From NCBI GenBank assembly GCA_964425195.1, contig CAYRLG010000015.1:23102-87101 (forward strand): a stretch of DNA of 64,000 nt, in the 5' to 3' direction. Positions 18,027-26,114 of this stretch are shown one piece after another. The translations under genes were made by a program, and so were the position numbers. Below the pieces are notes generated by a model. That model did not search any database and was not told where the DNA came from. It was given only the letters and a program-made list of their open reading frames with translations. Within the stretch, counting starts at the first letter, position 1; the number at the start of each line of letters is the position of its first letter. Source of the stretch: Desulfamplus sp964425195. GTDB lineage: Bacteria; Desulfobacterota; Desulfobacteria; Desulfobacterales; Desulfobacteraceae.

Positions 18027-18446
18027 TTATTTAGATTTTACCAATACATGATTTAGTACTTTTGCAAGCTGTTGACGACTCTCGTCAGGAGGTAGGATAA
18101 ATTCGCATCCAACATCATAATCTATAAGATTTGCAGAGTGGTTAATTGCTATCCATTTTATAGTTGCCCTCTCCTTTAAAGCTACCCACCTAAAATCCAC
18201 ATCTGGAACTTTACACTCTACTATAACTTCAAGTTCAATATCTCTTCCCGGCTCAATATAGTTAGCTGAAAAAAAGCCAAAACCATTTACACTGATATCT
18301 TTTAGTAATCCGGTGTAGTCTCTATTATTATAATGATATTGAAACAGAACCTCTACTGGAACAAGCATTTTAACAGGTACACGTTCAACGGCTCTCTTAG
18401 TTTGTTTAAACAATTTAAATAAATTTAGCATGTTGCCCAACCTCAT
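18027..18446 (-). CDS. PilZ-domain c-di-GMP-binding protein
   Basis: A 139-residue protein with the two halves of the c-di-GMP site: R18-x3-R22 (KRAVERVPV) and D50-x-S-x-x-G (DISVNGFG). The remainder is a beta-barrel of PilZ type. The ATG at 18446 opens the frame; the ATG five codons inside (18431), with GAGG upstream, is also plausible. No effector domain is attached, so it would act by binding a partner. It is divergently placed from the channel fusion and the type I secreted adhesin, a process often under c-di-GMP control, but a direct link is inference. Confidence 0.87.
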   Translation of the reverse strand: MRLGNMLNLFKLFKQTKRAVERVPVKMLVPVEVLFQYHYNNRDYTGLLKDISVNGFGFFSANYIEPGRDIELEVIVECKVPDVDFRWVALKERATIKWIAINHSANLIDYDVGCEFILPPDESRQQLAKVLNHVLVKSK

Positions 18447-18619
18447 AATCGATATTTTTTATTTAAATTTGTTATAATCAAACGTACTATTTTAAGTCAA
18501 GGTAAATTCTAATGTTGATTACTTGACAAAAACTGTTGCTATAGGTTTAATTAAAATTAATAAAAACAATAACCATATTTCAACTACTCTACTCATTAAA
18601 AACTTTTCAAGGAGTCACA

Positions 18620-21586
18620 GTGAAACAACAGTACCGATTAACAATAATAATTCTCTTTATTGTGGTTTTAAGCACAATTGGTTCATTAATTGTAAAAACT
18701 ACATTGTTCCGTTCTGACGGTGAGGTGTATCACATAGGAATATATGCTCCGTTTGAAGGTGCAAAATATGGTATTGGAGCTGCAATGGAGCGTGGCATCA
18801 GTATTTTAGTTGATGAAGTCAACGCAAATAAAGCAGTTGCAAGACAAAATTTAGGAGTTGAAATTAAAAAAGCAGACATCCAAAGCAGTGCTGAAGATGT
18901 TGTAAAATCTGCTGAAACGCTGCTTAAAGAGGAGAAGATGGTTACTGTGGTAGGTTACATAGAACCCGAAATGGTTGACTCTATCAATAAAATATATGAA
19001 AAAGCTAATATACCTCTTATTAACATCTCATCTACAGCAACCACTGCTGATAATATCAATAAATATCCCAATATATTCTCAACAGTTACAGATTCAAATA
19101 TTGAAACCGGTTTTATTGCTAACTATACAAGAAATGTTCTTGGCAACAAAATAGTTACTATAATTCACGGTTCGTCTGACAATGAAAAAAATATGGCAGA
19201 GAGCTTTACCTCTGTTTATGCAAGGTTTGGAACTCAAATTCACTATCAATATGAATTTGATTCCAAAAATCCTGTTCAATCAATTAGCGAACTTGTAACT
19301 CAAATTAAAGACCTAAAGGATATGGGGACTATATTTTTTGCCGGTGATACATTTTCTGCTGCCAACTTTGTAGTTCAAGTAAGAGATGCTGGTATTAAAA
19401 ATCTTATAGTTGGAACAGATGTCGTTGCAACAGCAGGTTTTAGAGATGCAATTGAAAGTATTGTAAAGGATAAAGATAAAGTTGCTGGATATACCAATGG
19501 AATTGTCATGTCTGCTCCTCTTCTCTACGATACAGCAGGAGAAAAAGCTCAACAGTTCAAAAATCGCTATATGGAGAAGTTTGGTATGCCTCCAGACTGG
19601 ATAGCAGGCTATGCTTATGATGCAGCAAAGATGGCATTTATTGGTATATTAAAAGATGAATCAGAAGATAAACCATCTGTAGAGAAGTGTCGTTCTATAA
19701 TTATAAACTACTTGAGTTCACTTATAACCCCTGAAACTGCACCTGATGGCGTGACTGGTAAAACATGGTTTTCACCTCAAGATAGGCAGCGTAAACCTGT
19801 ACAGGTTGGTATCTATAATGGTCACAATATCATTGCTGCCCCAACCCAACTTCAACCAATCAAAAGCAGCAGCTCTGTCAACTATTTTGAGGAGATCAAA
19901 AGTGGCAGAATGCTCTATGTAAATGATCGATTCATGTACAAAACCAATGTTATATACACTGGTATCGAGGTTTATGAGATTACAGATATAAACCTTAAAG
20001 ATCGCAGTGCTGTTTTTGACTTATCTATATGGTTTCGTTACAGAGGCAAATTTAATCCAGCAGATGTTGATTTCTTAAATGGTATTGATGATATTAAAAA
20101 CGATGCTAAAGAGATAAAGCTAATAGAGCCTATTGAAAGCTCTGAACAAAAGGGAATATCGTTCCAACTTTACCGTGTGAAAGGACGATTTGCTCTCGAT
20201 TTCTTGGATACTAAGTTGATCTATGGAAAAAGATTAATGGGGCTCTCATTTCACCATAAAAACCTGAATCGTAATAATGTTATTTACGTTGTTGATACTC
20301 TTGGTATGAACTTTGATAAACAGATGACTTTGAGACGACAGATAAACTCTAAACGTGCACTTAATCCTGCTCTTGGCTGGAGAATTGATGAGGCGTGGAT
20401 ATCACAGAGGATTTTTACAACATCTTCTTTGGGTATTCCAATGTACGTTGGCTATGGCTCTACAGATCCCGATTTTTCACGAATTGACTATGGTATTGTT
20501 TTTAGCGAAGATAGAATTGACTTCAGATCACTTGTTCCTAATGAGTATCTTGTCTATATTGGTATATTTGGGCTTGTTGGAAGTATTGTAGCATGGCTTA
20601 TGGATAGACGGCTTAAGGGGCTATTTTGGCTAACATCATCATGGTTTATCAGAATAGCTTTTTGGCCTCTTCTTCTTCTATCTATAGGGAATCTTTCTGT
20701 CAACTATGCCATCAACCATAATATATCTGTTCACTACATACAAAAGTTGATAATGGGATATGATATGTGTTGGTGGATAATGGCAGCAAGACTTCTAAAC
20801 ATTGCAATGGTACGTTTTCTTTGGAACCCTTTAGAAAACCGCACTAAACGAAAAGTACCAAATCTTATTCGCCATTTTGCATCAGCTATTGTATATCTAT
20901 TTGCCTTTTTTGCTATTGTTGCATTTGTGTGGAATCAAACGCTTACAAGTCTTCTTGCTACAAGCGGTCTTTTTACAATGATTATAGGTTTGGCTATACA
21001 GGGAAATATTGCCAACATATTCTCTGGTATCATAATCAATTTAGAACGCCCCTTTTCAATAGGAGATTGGATTAAAGTTAAAGATATTGATGCTGTTAAT
21101 GTAGTTGATATGACATGGCGTACTGTTAGGCTTCAAACCCTTACTAACCATGTTGTTGCAATTCCAAATGGTATTGTTGCCAATGCGGTAGTTGTAAACT
21201 ACTCTAAAAATAGCATTCGTATAGATATTCCTATACAGATATCTACTCAGCATGAACCAGAAAAAGTTCTAAAATACCTAAAAGAGGTGATTGACAGCAT
21301 TCCAGATGCAACTGCTATTCAGCCTGCTGCTCAGGCATTTCTTGGAACTAAGGCACTTGGAAATAGCTGGGTTGCAGAGTATGTAGTTCGTGTATGGGTA
21401 TCTAACTGGAAAAACCAATTTGCTTTAAGGGGGAAAATTTGGAGTGCTATATGGAAAAAATTTACTACAAATGGAATCTCGTTAGACCCAGTTGGCGATA
21501 ATCAGCCTCAATATCCTCTTCTGCCTGAACAATCTGGAGTTGAAAAGAGTTCTACAACTGATAAAGATAAAATAGAACAAAAGTAG
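18620..21586 (+). CDS. Three-part fusion: type I periplasmic binding domain, beta-rich domain, MscS channel
   Basis: A 988-residue membrane protein. An N-terminal signal anchor (about 8-26) is followed by a complete branched-chain amino-acid-type binding fold (about 35-400, with GYIEPEMVDSINKIYEKANIP, ISSTATT and WIAGYAYDAAKMAF). Residues about 425-640 are beta-rich; their order (TGIEVYEITDINLKDRSAVFDLSIWFRYRG, then YRVKGRFALDFLDT, GWRIDEAW and a final Arg before VPNEYLVYIG) recalls the extracellular domain of pentameric ligand-gated channels. About five helices follow (from 642), ending in the MscS pore helix SGLFTMIIGLAIQGNIANIFSG and the cytoplasmic beta and alpha/beta vestibule (about 800-960). 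It would be an inner-membrane channel with a periplasmic ligand sensor. The start is GTG with AAGGAG at 18609-18614. The tail is charged and Ser/Lys-rich. It lies 63 bases before the TolC-like gene. Confidence 0.9.
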   Translation: MKQQYRLTIIILFIVVLSTIGSLIVKTTLFRSDGEVYHIGIYAPFEGAKYGIGAAMERGISILVDEVNANKAVARQNLGVEIKKADIQSSAEDVVKSAETLLKEEKMVTVVGYIEPEMVDSINKIYEKANIPLINISSTATTADNINKYPNIFSTVTDSNIETGFIANYTRNVLGNKIVTIIHGSSDNEKNMAESFTSVYARFGTQIHYQYEFDSKNPVQSISELVTQIKDLKDMGTIFFAGDTFSAANFVVQVRDAGIKNLIVGTDVVATAGFRDAIESIVKDKDKVAGYTNGIVMSAPLLYDTAGEKAQQFKNRYMEKFGMPPDWIAGYAYDAAKMAFIGILKDESEDKPSVEKCRSIIINYLSSLITPETAPDGVTGKTWFSPQDRQRKPVQVGIYNGHNIIAAPTQLQPIKSSSSVNYFEEIKSGRMLYVNDRFMYKTNVIYTGIEVYEITDINLKDRSAVFDLSIWFRYRGKFNPADVDFLNGIDDIKNDAKEIKLIEPIESSEQKGISFQLYRVKGRFALDFLDTKLIYGKRLMGLSFHHKNLNRNNVIYVVDTLGMNFDKQMTLRRQINSKRALNPALGWRIDEAWISQRIFTTSSLGIPMYVGYGSTDPDFSRIDYGIVFSEDRIDFRSLVPNEYLVYIGIFGLVGSIVAWLMDRRLKGLFWLTSSWFIRIAFWPLLLLSIGNLSVNYAINHNISVHYIQKLIMGYDMCWWIMAARLLNIAMVRFLWNPLENRTKRKVPNLIRHFASAIVYLFAFFAIVAFVWNQTLTSLLATSGLFTMIIGLAIQGNIANIFSGIIINLERPFSIGDWIKVKDIDAVNVVDMTWRTVRLQTLTNHVVAIPNGIVANAVVVNYSKNSIRIDIPIQISTQHEPEKVLKYLKEVIDSIPDATAIQPAAQAFLGTKALGNSWVAEYVVRVWVSNWKNQFALRGKIWSAIWKKFTTNGISLDPVGDNQPQYPLLPEQSGVEKSSTTDKDKIEQK

Positions 21587-21649
21587 GTTACTATTAACTA
21601 AAATAACTGTTATTCCAATAATTTATAATATTTTTTAATCAGGTAAACT

Positions 21650-23053
21650 ATGTTTTTCAAACAGATAAAAATTTCTCTTATATACTTATTATGCTCAATA
21701 GTTTTTTTAACTTTAGGTCTCACAGAATCTTTTGCGTCAGACTCCAAAGATAAAACAGATAAAGATAAAACAAATTTAGATTCTAAACACTCTGAATCAA
21801 CGACTCTAACCATAACTGAAATCTCTGGAAATCAATATTTTTATGACCTTCTTAAACCAATTCTTAAAACAAATGAGCGTATTTTAAGTGCCCAAGCAGC
21901 AGTAAGAGCTGCCAAAGAGCAGATAAGAGTAAGGCTTGGCGCCCGTTATCCAGAGCTTGAACTTACGCTTGAGGCTGGAAGAGAAGACGAGTATGAAGAG
22001 ACAATTCCTGAACAATACAACCAAAGCAAATTAAAATTGACCCAACTTCTTTGGGATTTTGGTAAAACTGACGCAGCGGTTGATAAGGCAAGACGTCAAC
22101 TTACGGAACAAGAGTTAAACCTTAAGAAGGCTTATCAGCAATTAATAGTTGATGCAGCTATAGCGTACCAGAGACTTCATAGAGCATACGTTGTGCTTCA
22201 ATACTCTATTGAGTCAGAGGCTAATATACGCCGTCAAACTGGTCTTGAAGAGATTCGCGTTGCTGAAGGTTATGGTTATACAACTGATGTTCTTCAATCT
22301 AAATCTCAACTTGCTGGTGCTATGTCAAGACGTCAGCGAAATGAAGGTGAATACAGTTTAGCAGAAAGCGGTTATTCAGAAATTTTTGGCACTCTTCCAG
22401 AAGATATATCTAAAATGCAACCGATTGAACCTTATAATATGCTCTCTATTCCTGAAACTCTTGAATCAGTAGTTAATATTGCAAAAAATAATAATATTGA
22501 GATTCTTTTAGCAAAAAATAGAGAATCTGTTGTTGAAACTGATATCAGGAGTGAAAAAAATAAGGCTCTATTTCCAGATATTGAGTTTGCACTTGAAGGA
22601 GATGTTTCAGACAACTACAACGCAACATTTGGAAATGTCAAAGAGTATAAAGCAAGCGTGATGCTTAAAAAAAAGATAAATTTAGGGCTGATAGAAAATA
22701 ACAAGATAAGAGCTGCAAGAGAGACAATGTTGAAAGAGAAGAACTTGGTTGCAGACAAAGAGAAGGTTATTGAAAAAATAGCCCGTGGTGCATGGCAGAG
22801 GCTTAAAACAGCAGAAATAACAACTCAAACTTTAAGTGAGCAGGCAGATTTAACGGCAGCATTTTTAAAACTTGCAAGAGAAGAGAGAGATTTAGGCAAT
22901 CGTTCATTGATGGATATTCTCGCTGGTGAAACATCTCTTATAAATGCTAAAAGTGATAGTTACGCTGCAAAAATAGATATCTCTTTTGGAATGTTCGCCC
23001 TACTTGAGGTTATGGGAAATATAGATTTAGAGATGTTTAACAAAAACGAGTAA
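21650..23053 (+). CDS. TolC-family outer-membrane channel of a type I secretion system
   Basis: Exported protein of 467 residues with a signal peptide (about 1-29, hydrophobic core IYLLCSIVFLTLGL, cleavage near SFA-S) and a short Lys/Asp-rich linker. It has the two-fold repeated long-helix architecture of outer-membrane efflux proteins (about 60-250 and 260-460), with LTQLLWDFGKTDAAVDKARRQL in the first half and the VMLKKKINLGL segment in the second. It would trimerise to form the outer-membrane exit duct. It is the first gene of a tight four-gene set with ABC, HlyD-like and adhesin genes. Confidence 0.9.
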   Translation: MFFKQIKISLIYLLCSIVFLTLGLTESFASDSKDKTDKDKTNLDSKHSESTTLTITEISGNQYFYDLLKPILKTNERILSAQAAVRAAKEQIRVRLGARYPELELTLEAGREDEYEETIPEQYNQSKLKLTQLLWDFGKTDAAVDKARRQLTEQELNLKKAYQQLIVDAAIAYQRLHRAYVVLQYSIESEANIRRQTGLEEIRVAEGYGYTTDVLQSKSQLAGAMSRRQRNEGEYSLAESGYSEIFGTLPEDISKMQPIEPYNMLSIPETLESVVNIAKNNNIEILLAKNRESVVETDIRSEKNKALFPDIEFALEGDVSDNYNATFGNVKEYKASVMLKKKINLGLIENNKIRAARETMLKEKNLVADKEKVIEKIARGAWQRLKTAEITTQTLSEQADLTAAFLKLAREERDLGNRSLMDILAGETSLINAKSDSYAAKIDISFGMFALLEVMGNIDLEMFNKNE

Positions 23054-23066
23054 GGAGAACTTCTCC
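23054..23066 (+). promoter_or_regulatory. Ribosome site of the ABC gene within a small hairpin
   Basis: The Shine-Dalgarno of the ABC exporter gene lies in GGAGAACTTCTCC, where GGAGA can pair with TCTCC across a 3-base loop immediately before the ATG at 23067. If it forms, it would partly hide the ribosome site and couple translation to ribosomes finishing the TolC-like gene 13 bases upstream. The stem is short, so the effect is uncertain. Confidence 0.3.
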
Positions 23067-24824
23067 ATGAGTGAACTGCTGCTCCGCCTAAAAAAGCACC
23101 CTATTATTACTATTGAACTTATCTTTGCCTCGTTTTTTGTCAACTTTCTTGGTCTTGCCTCTTCTCTTTACATTATTCAACTTCTTAACCGTTATGTATC
23201 TCATGGCGTTGATGCTACTCTATACACACTTACAATTGGTGTATGTATAGCTATATTACTTGAATTTGGATTTAGAAAAGCACGATCATCTCTTGCTGCT
23301 TATCTTGGAGCTGAAAGAAACTATGAGTTGATGATAGGAACTTTTGGAATCTTGACTAATGGCAAGATGAAATTTTTAGATAGGATTCCACAGCGACTTA
23401 GACAGGAGATCATAAAAGGGACAAATACAGTTGAAGATGCTTATAAAACTTCTAACATAGCAGCGATTTTCGATCTCCCTTTTGCTTTTGTATTTATAGC
23501 TGTCTTAACATGGCTATCTTTAACTCTTAGCACAATAACACTTATTTTTATGTTTTTGATGTTTATACTTGGCATAATAAGCAGACAGGTAGTTAAAAAA
23601 AATCTCAACAAGGTTACAGAGGCATCTGTAAAGGGTAACGGGCTTTTTAGCACTGCAAATCAATCTTTGGAAACTGTTCGTCTATTTGACAATAATCAGT
23701 TTATGCTCAATGAATGGGGGAAAAACTGCGATGATTTTTTAGATAAAAGAGCCACAGTATCAGAACAGCAGGACCTTATCCAGAGCATTAGCCGAAGCGT
23801 CCAATCATTGATGAGCGTTGCAATTTACGCTGCTGGTGCAGTCCTTACTGTAAACGGAGATATTACTGTAGGCTCTCTTATCGGGGCAAATATTCTATCT
23901 ATGCGTGCTCTTGCCCCTGTTGCCCGTTTTGCATATTTAGGAGAGGCTTTTACTATGGCAGAGCAATCTCTTGAGAGAATAAAACAGTTTGGGCAGATTG
24001 AAACAGAACGACAAGGAGGCATTGCACTTAAAACTTATCAGGGAAGGCTTCAGTTTAAAGATGTCTCTTTCGCTCATCAAGGAATGTCCCGCCCTCTTTT
24101 TGAATCTCTTGATCTTGAGATTCTGCCAGGTGCTGTTCTTGTTGTCACTGGAGAGAATGGAACAGGAAAAACTACACTTTGCAGGCTCATTGCTGGGCTT
24201 CTTGAGCCAGACAGAGGAGAGATTCTTGCTGACGGAGTGGATTTACGGCAATTATCGCCAGCATGGTGGAGATCACAGCTTACATATCTGCCTCAAGATA
24301 CACAGTTTCTCCCAGCTTCAATTAGAGAGAATCTGTTGGCTGCAATATCCTCTTTCAATACAGATAGAGGTTCTTTAGATAAATCATCTGATAATAAAAT
24401 TGAAATCTCTAACTTCTCAGAATCTGCCCAACAGCCAACTGTAAACTTAAATAAGATAATTAAAGATGCAGGGCTGATAAATTTTATTGATCAGAGCCAG
24501 CAAGGTCTTGATACTCAAATTATAAACAATGGAGCAAATCTTTCAACTGGTCATCGTAAACGGATTGCTCTTGCAAGAGCATTGGCGGTCGGCGGTAAAT
24601 TGGTTCTTTTTGACGATCCTACCGAAGGACTTGACAGGCAAGGCTGCAATACGCTCTATTCACTGCTTTTAGAGCTTTCCAAAAAAGGGCATACCATCAT
24701 CATATTTACACAAGACACCAATATAATCAGAGGCGCAACACGTATTCTTGATTTAAACAGCAAACCTGTTCCCAAAATAGTTATTTCTGATCCAAAAACT
24801 TTGGAAAGTAAATCTAATGGCTAA
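23067..24824 (+). CDS. Type I secretion ABC exporter (fused membrane and ATPase domains)
   Basis: Half-transporter of 585 residues: membrane domain (about 1-310, several helices) and nucleotide-binding domain (about 325-575). There is no N-terminal C39 peptidase-like domain, as in PrtD-type exporters. Walker A is GENGTGKTTL at about 365; the Q-loop is in YLPQDTQF. The signature reads LSTGHRKRI instead of LSGGQ, and Walker B is LVLFDDPTEGLD, so the usual catalytic Glu is Asp. An insertion of about 35 Ser/Asn/Asp-rich residues (nt about 24345-24460) follows the Q-loop region. Expected to power export of the adjacent giant adhesin. Its stop overlaps the next start by 8 bases. Confidence 0.9.
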   Translation: MSELLLRLKKHPIITIELIFASFFVNFLGLASSLYIIQLLNRYVSHGVDATLYTLTIGVCIAILLEFGFRKARSSLAAYLGAERNYELMIGTFGILTNGKMKFLDRIPQRLRQEIIKGTNTVEDAYKTSNIAAIFDLPFAFVFIAVLTWLSLTLSTITLIFMFLMFILGIISRQVVKKNLNKVTEASVKGNGLFSTANQSLETVRLFDNNQFMLNEWGKNCDDFLDKRATVSEQQDLIQSISRSVQSLMSVAIYAAGAVLTVNGDITVGSLIGANILSMRALAPVARFAYLGEAFTMAEQSLERIKQFGQIETERQGGIALKTYQGRLQFKDVSFAHQGMSRPLFESLDLEILPGAVLVVTGENGTGKTTLCRLIAGLLEPDRGEILADGVDLRQLSPAWWRSQLTYLPQDTQFLPASIRENLLAAISSFNTDRGSLDKSSDNKIEISNFSESAQQPTVNLNKIIKDAGLINFIDQSQQGLDTQIINNGANLSTGHRKRIALARALAVGGKLVLFDDPTEGLDRQGCNTLYSLLLELSKKGHTIIIFTQDTNIIRGATRILDLNSKPVPKIVISDPKTLESKSNG

Positions 24825-26100
24825 AGTTGTTTCTCACAATAAACCTGTAAAGAGCCAATTCTTTCTTGTAATAGCAATGCTTACAGTCATCTCTTTTTTT
24901 GTGTGGTCTGCCTATGGAGAGCTTGATGTTGTAAGTTTTGCCCCTGGTGAAGTTGTTCCATCAAGCAGAGTTAAGACTATTCAACATCTTGAAGGGGGTA
25001 TAATAAGAGAGATTTTGATTAAAGAGGGAGAAGAGGTAAAGGCTGGACAATCTTTGGTGATTTTAGAACCTACAAGCAGTAATGCTGATGTTGCAGAGCA
25101 GACTATCCATCTAAAATCTCTTGAAATAACCATTATGAGGCTTACTGCTGAAATAAGAGGAGATAAAACTTTAGCACTACCTGAAGAGCTTAAAAAATCA
25201 GCACCAGATTTGGCAAGAAATGCAGTTGCGATGTTTCAGATAAGACAGCAGCGAGTTGAAAATCAGATAAAAGTACAAAAAGAGCTTATAAACCAATACA
25301 GGTTTCAGATTGAGGAGATAGAGGCGCGTCTGTCAGGAAATACCAGTATGAGAACCTTTCTTGAAGAGCAGGTTGGCATAAGCCAAAAACTCCTTCAACA
25401 CAATCTCTCAAACAGAATGAACCACCTTGATCTTTTAAAACAGCTTGCTGATATAAAAGGAGAGCAAAAAATTGATCAGGCTTCTCTAAAAAAGATTGCA
25501 GCATCAATTAAAGAGGCTGAAGGTCGTCTTGCTCTTGTAAAAAATACATTTATTGAAGAGGCACAGAATGAACTTAGAGAAGTTCAAAGAACAGCCCAGA
25601 TAATTTATGAACGCTTAAATAAAAATGAGGACAGCTTAAGAAGAACCATACTGCGTTCACCAGTTGATGGAACTGTAAAATCACTCCTTTTTGTAACTAT
25701 AGGTGGGATAGTTCCCCCGGGCGGTGCGGTAGCAGAAGTTGTTCCAATAGATGACCGTTTGATTATTGAAGCACGCCTTCCAATCGGAGATATAGGGTAT
25801 GTCCATACAGGGCAGCATGTAAATGTTCGTCTCAACTCAGCAGATGGTGCAAGATTTGGGCATATCAACGGAGAGGTTATACACATAAGCCCAGACTCTA
25901 CAATATTAGAAGAGGGAGCACCCTTTTATAAAATCAAAATAACCACAGAAAAAAATTACTTTGGCAAACCTGAAAAACCATACAGACTTTTTCCTGGAAT
26001 GCTTATGCAGTGCAACATTATAACCGATAAAAGAACTGTAATTGAGTATATTCTTTCACCATTTCTGCTATCCTTTGAAACCGCCCTTCACGAAAGATAA
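24817..26100 (+). CDS. HlyD-family membrane fusion protein
   Basis: Periplasmic adaptor of 427 residues joining the ABC exporter to the TolC-like duct. One membrane helix (about 15-31) is preceded by a short basic cytoplasmic tail. Then come the biotinyl/lipoyl half-motif (EGGIIREILIKEGEEVKAGQ), a long coiled coil (about 90-270) and the second half (LRRTILRSPVDGTVKSLL), followed by the beta-barrel with RLFPGMLMQCNI close to the C-terminus, as in HlyD/LapC. It overlaps the ABC gene by 8 bases and precedes the adhesin by 14, so all belong to one operon. Confidence 0.93.
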   Translation: MAKVVSHNKPVKSQFFLVIAMLTVISFFVWSAYGELDVVSFAPGEVVPSSRVKTIQHLEGGIIREILIKEGEEVKAGQSLVILEPTSSNADVAEQTIHLKSLEITIMRLTAEIRGDKTLALPEELKKSAPDLARNAVAMFQIRQQRVENQIKVQKELINQYRFQIEEIEARLSGNTSMRTFLEEQVGISQKLLQHNLSNRMNHLDLLKQLADIKGEQKIDQASLKKIAASIKEAEGRLALVKNTFIEEAQNELREVQRTAQIIYERLNKNEDSLRRTILRSPVDGTVKSLLFVTIGGIVPPGGAVAEVVPIDDRLIIEARLPIGDIGYVHTGQHVNVRLNSADGARFGHINGEVIHISPDSTILEEGAPFYKIKITTEKNYFGKPEKPYRLFPGMLMQCNIITDKRTVIEYILSPFLLSFETALHER

Positions 26101-26114
26101 ATAAGGAGGACACC

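Noticed and set aside
18523..18717. Small plus-strand frame before the channel fusion gene
   Set aside because: It overlaps the GTG start region of the fusion in another frame and its product is low-complexity Asn/Ile/Lys sequence from AT-rich DNA.
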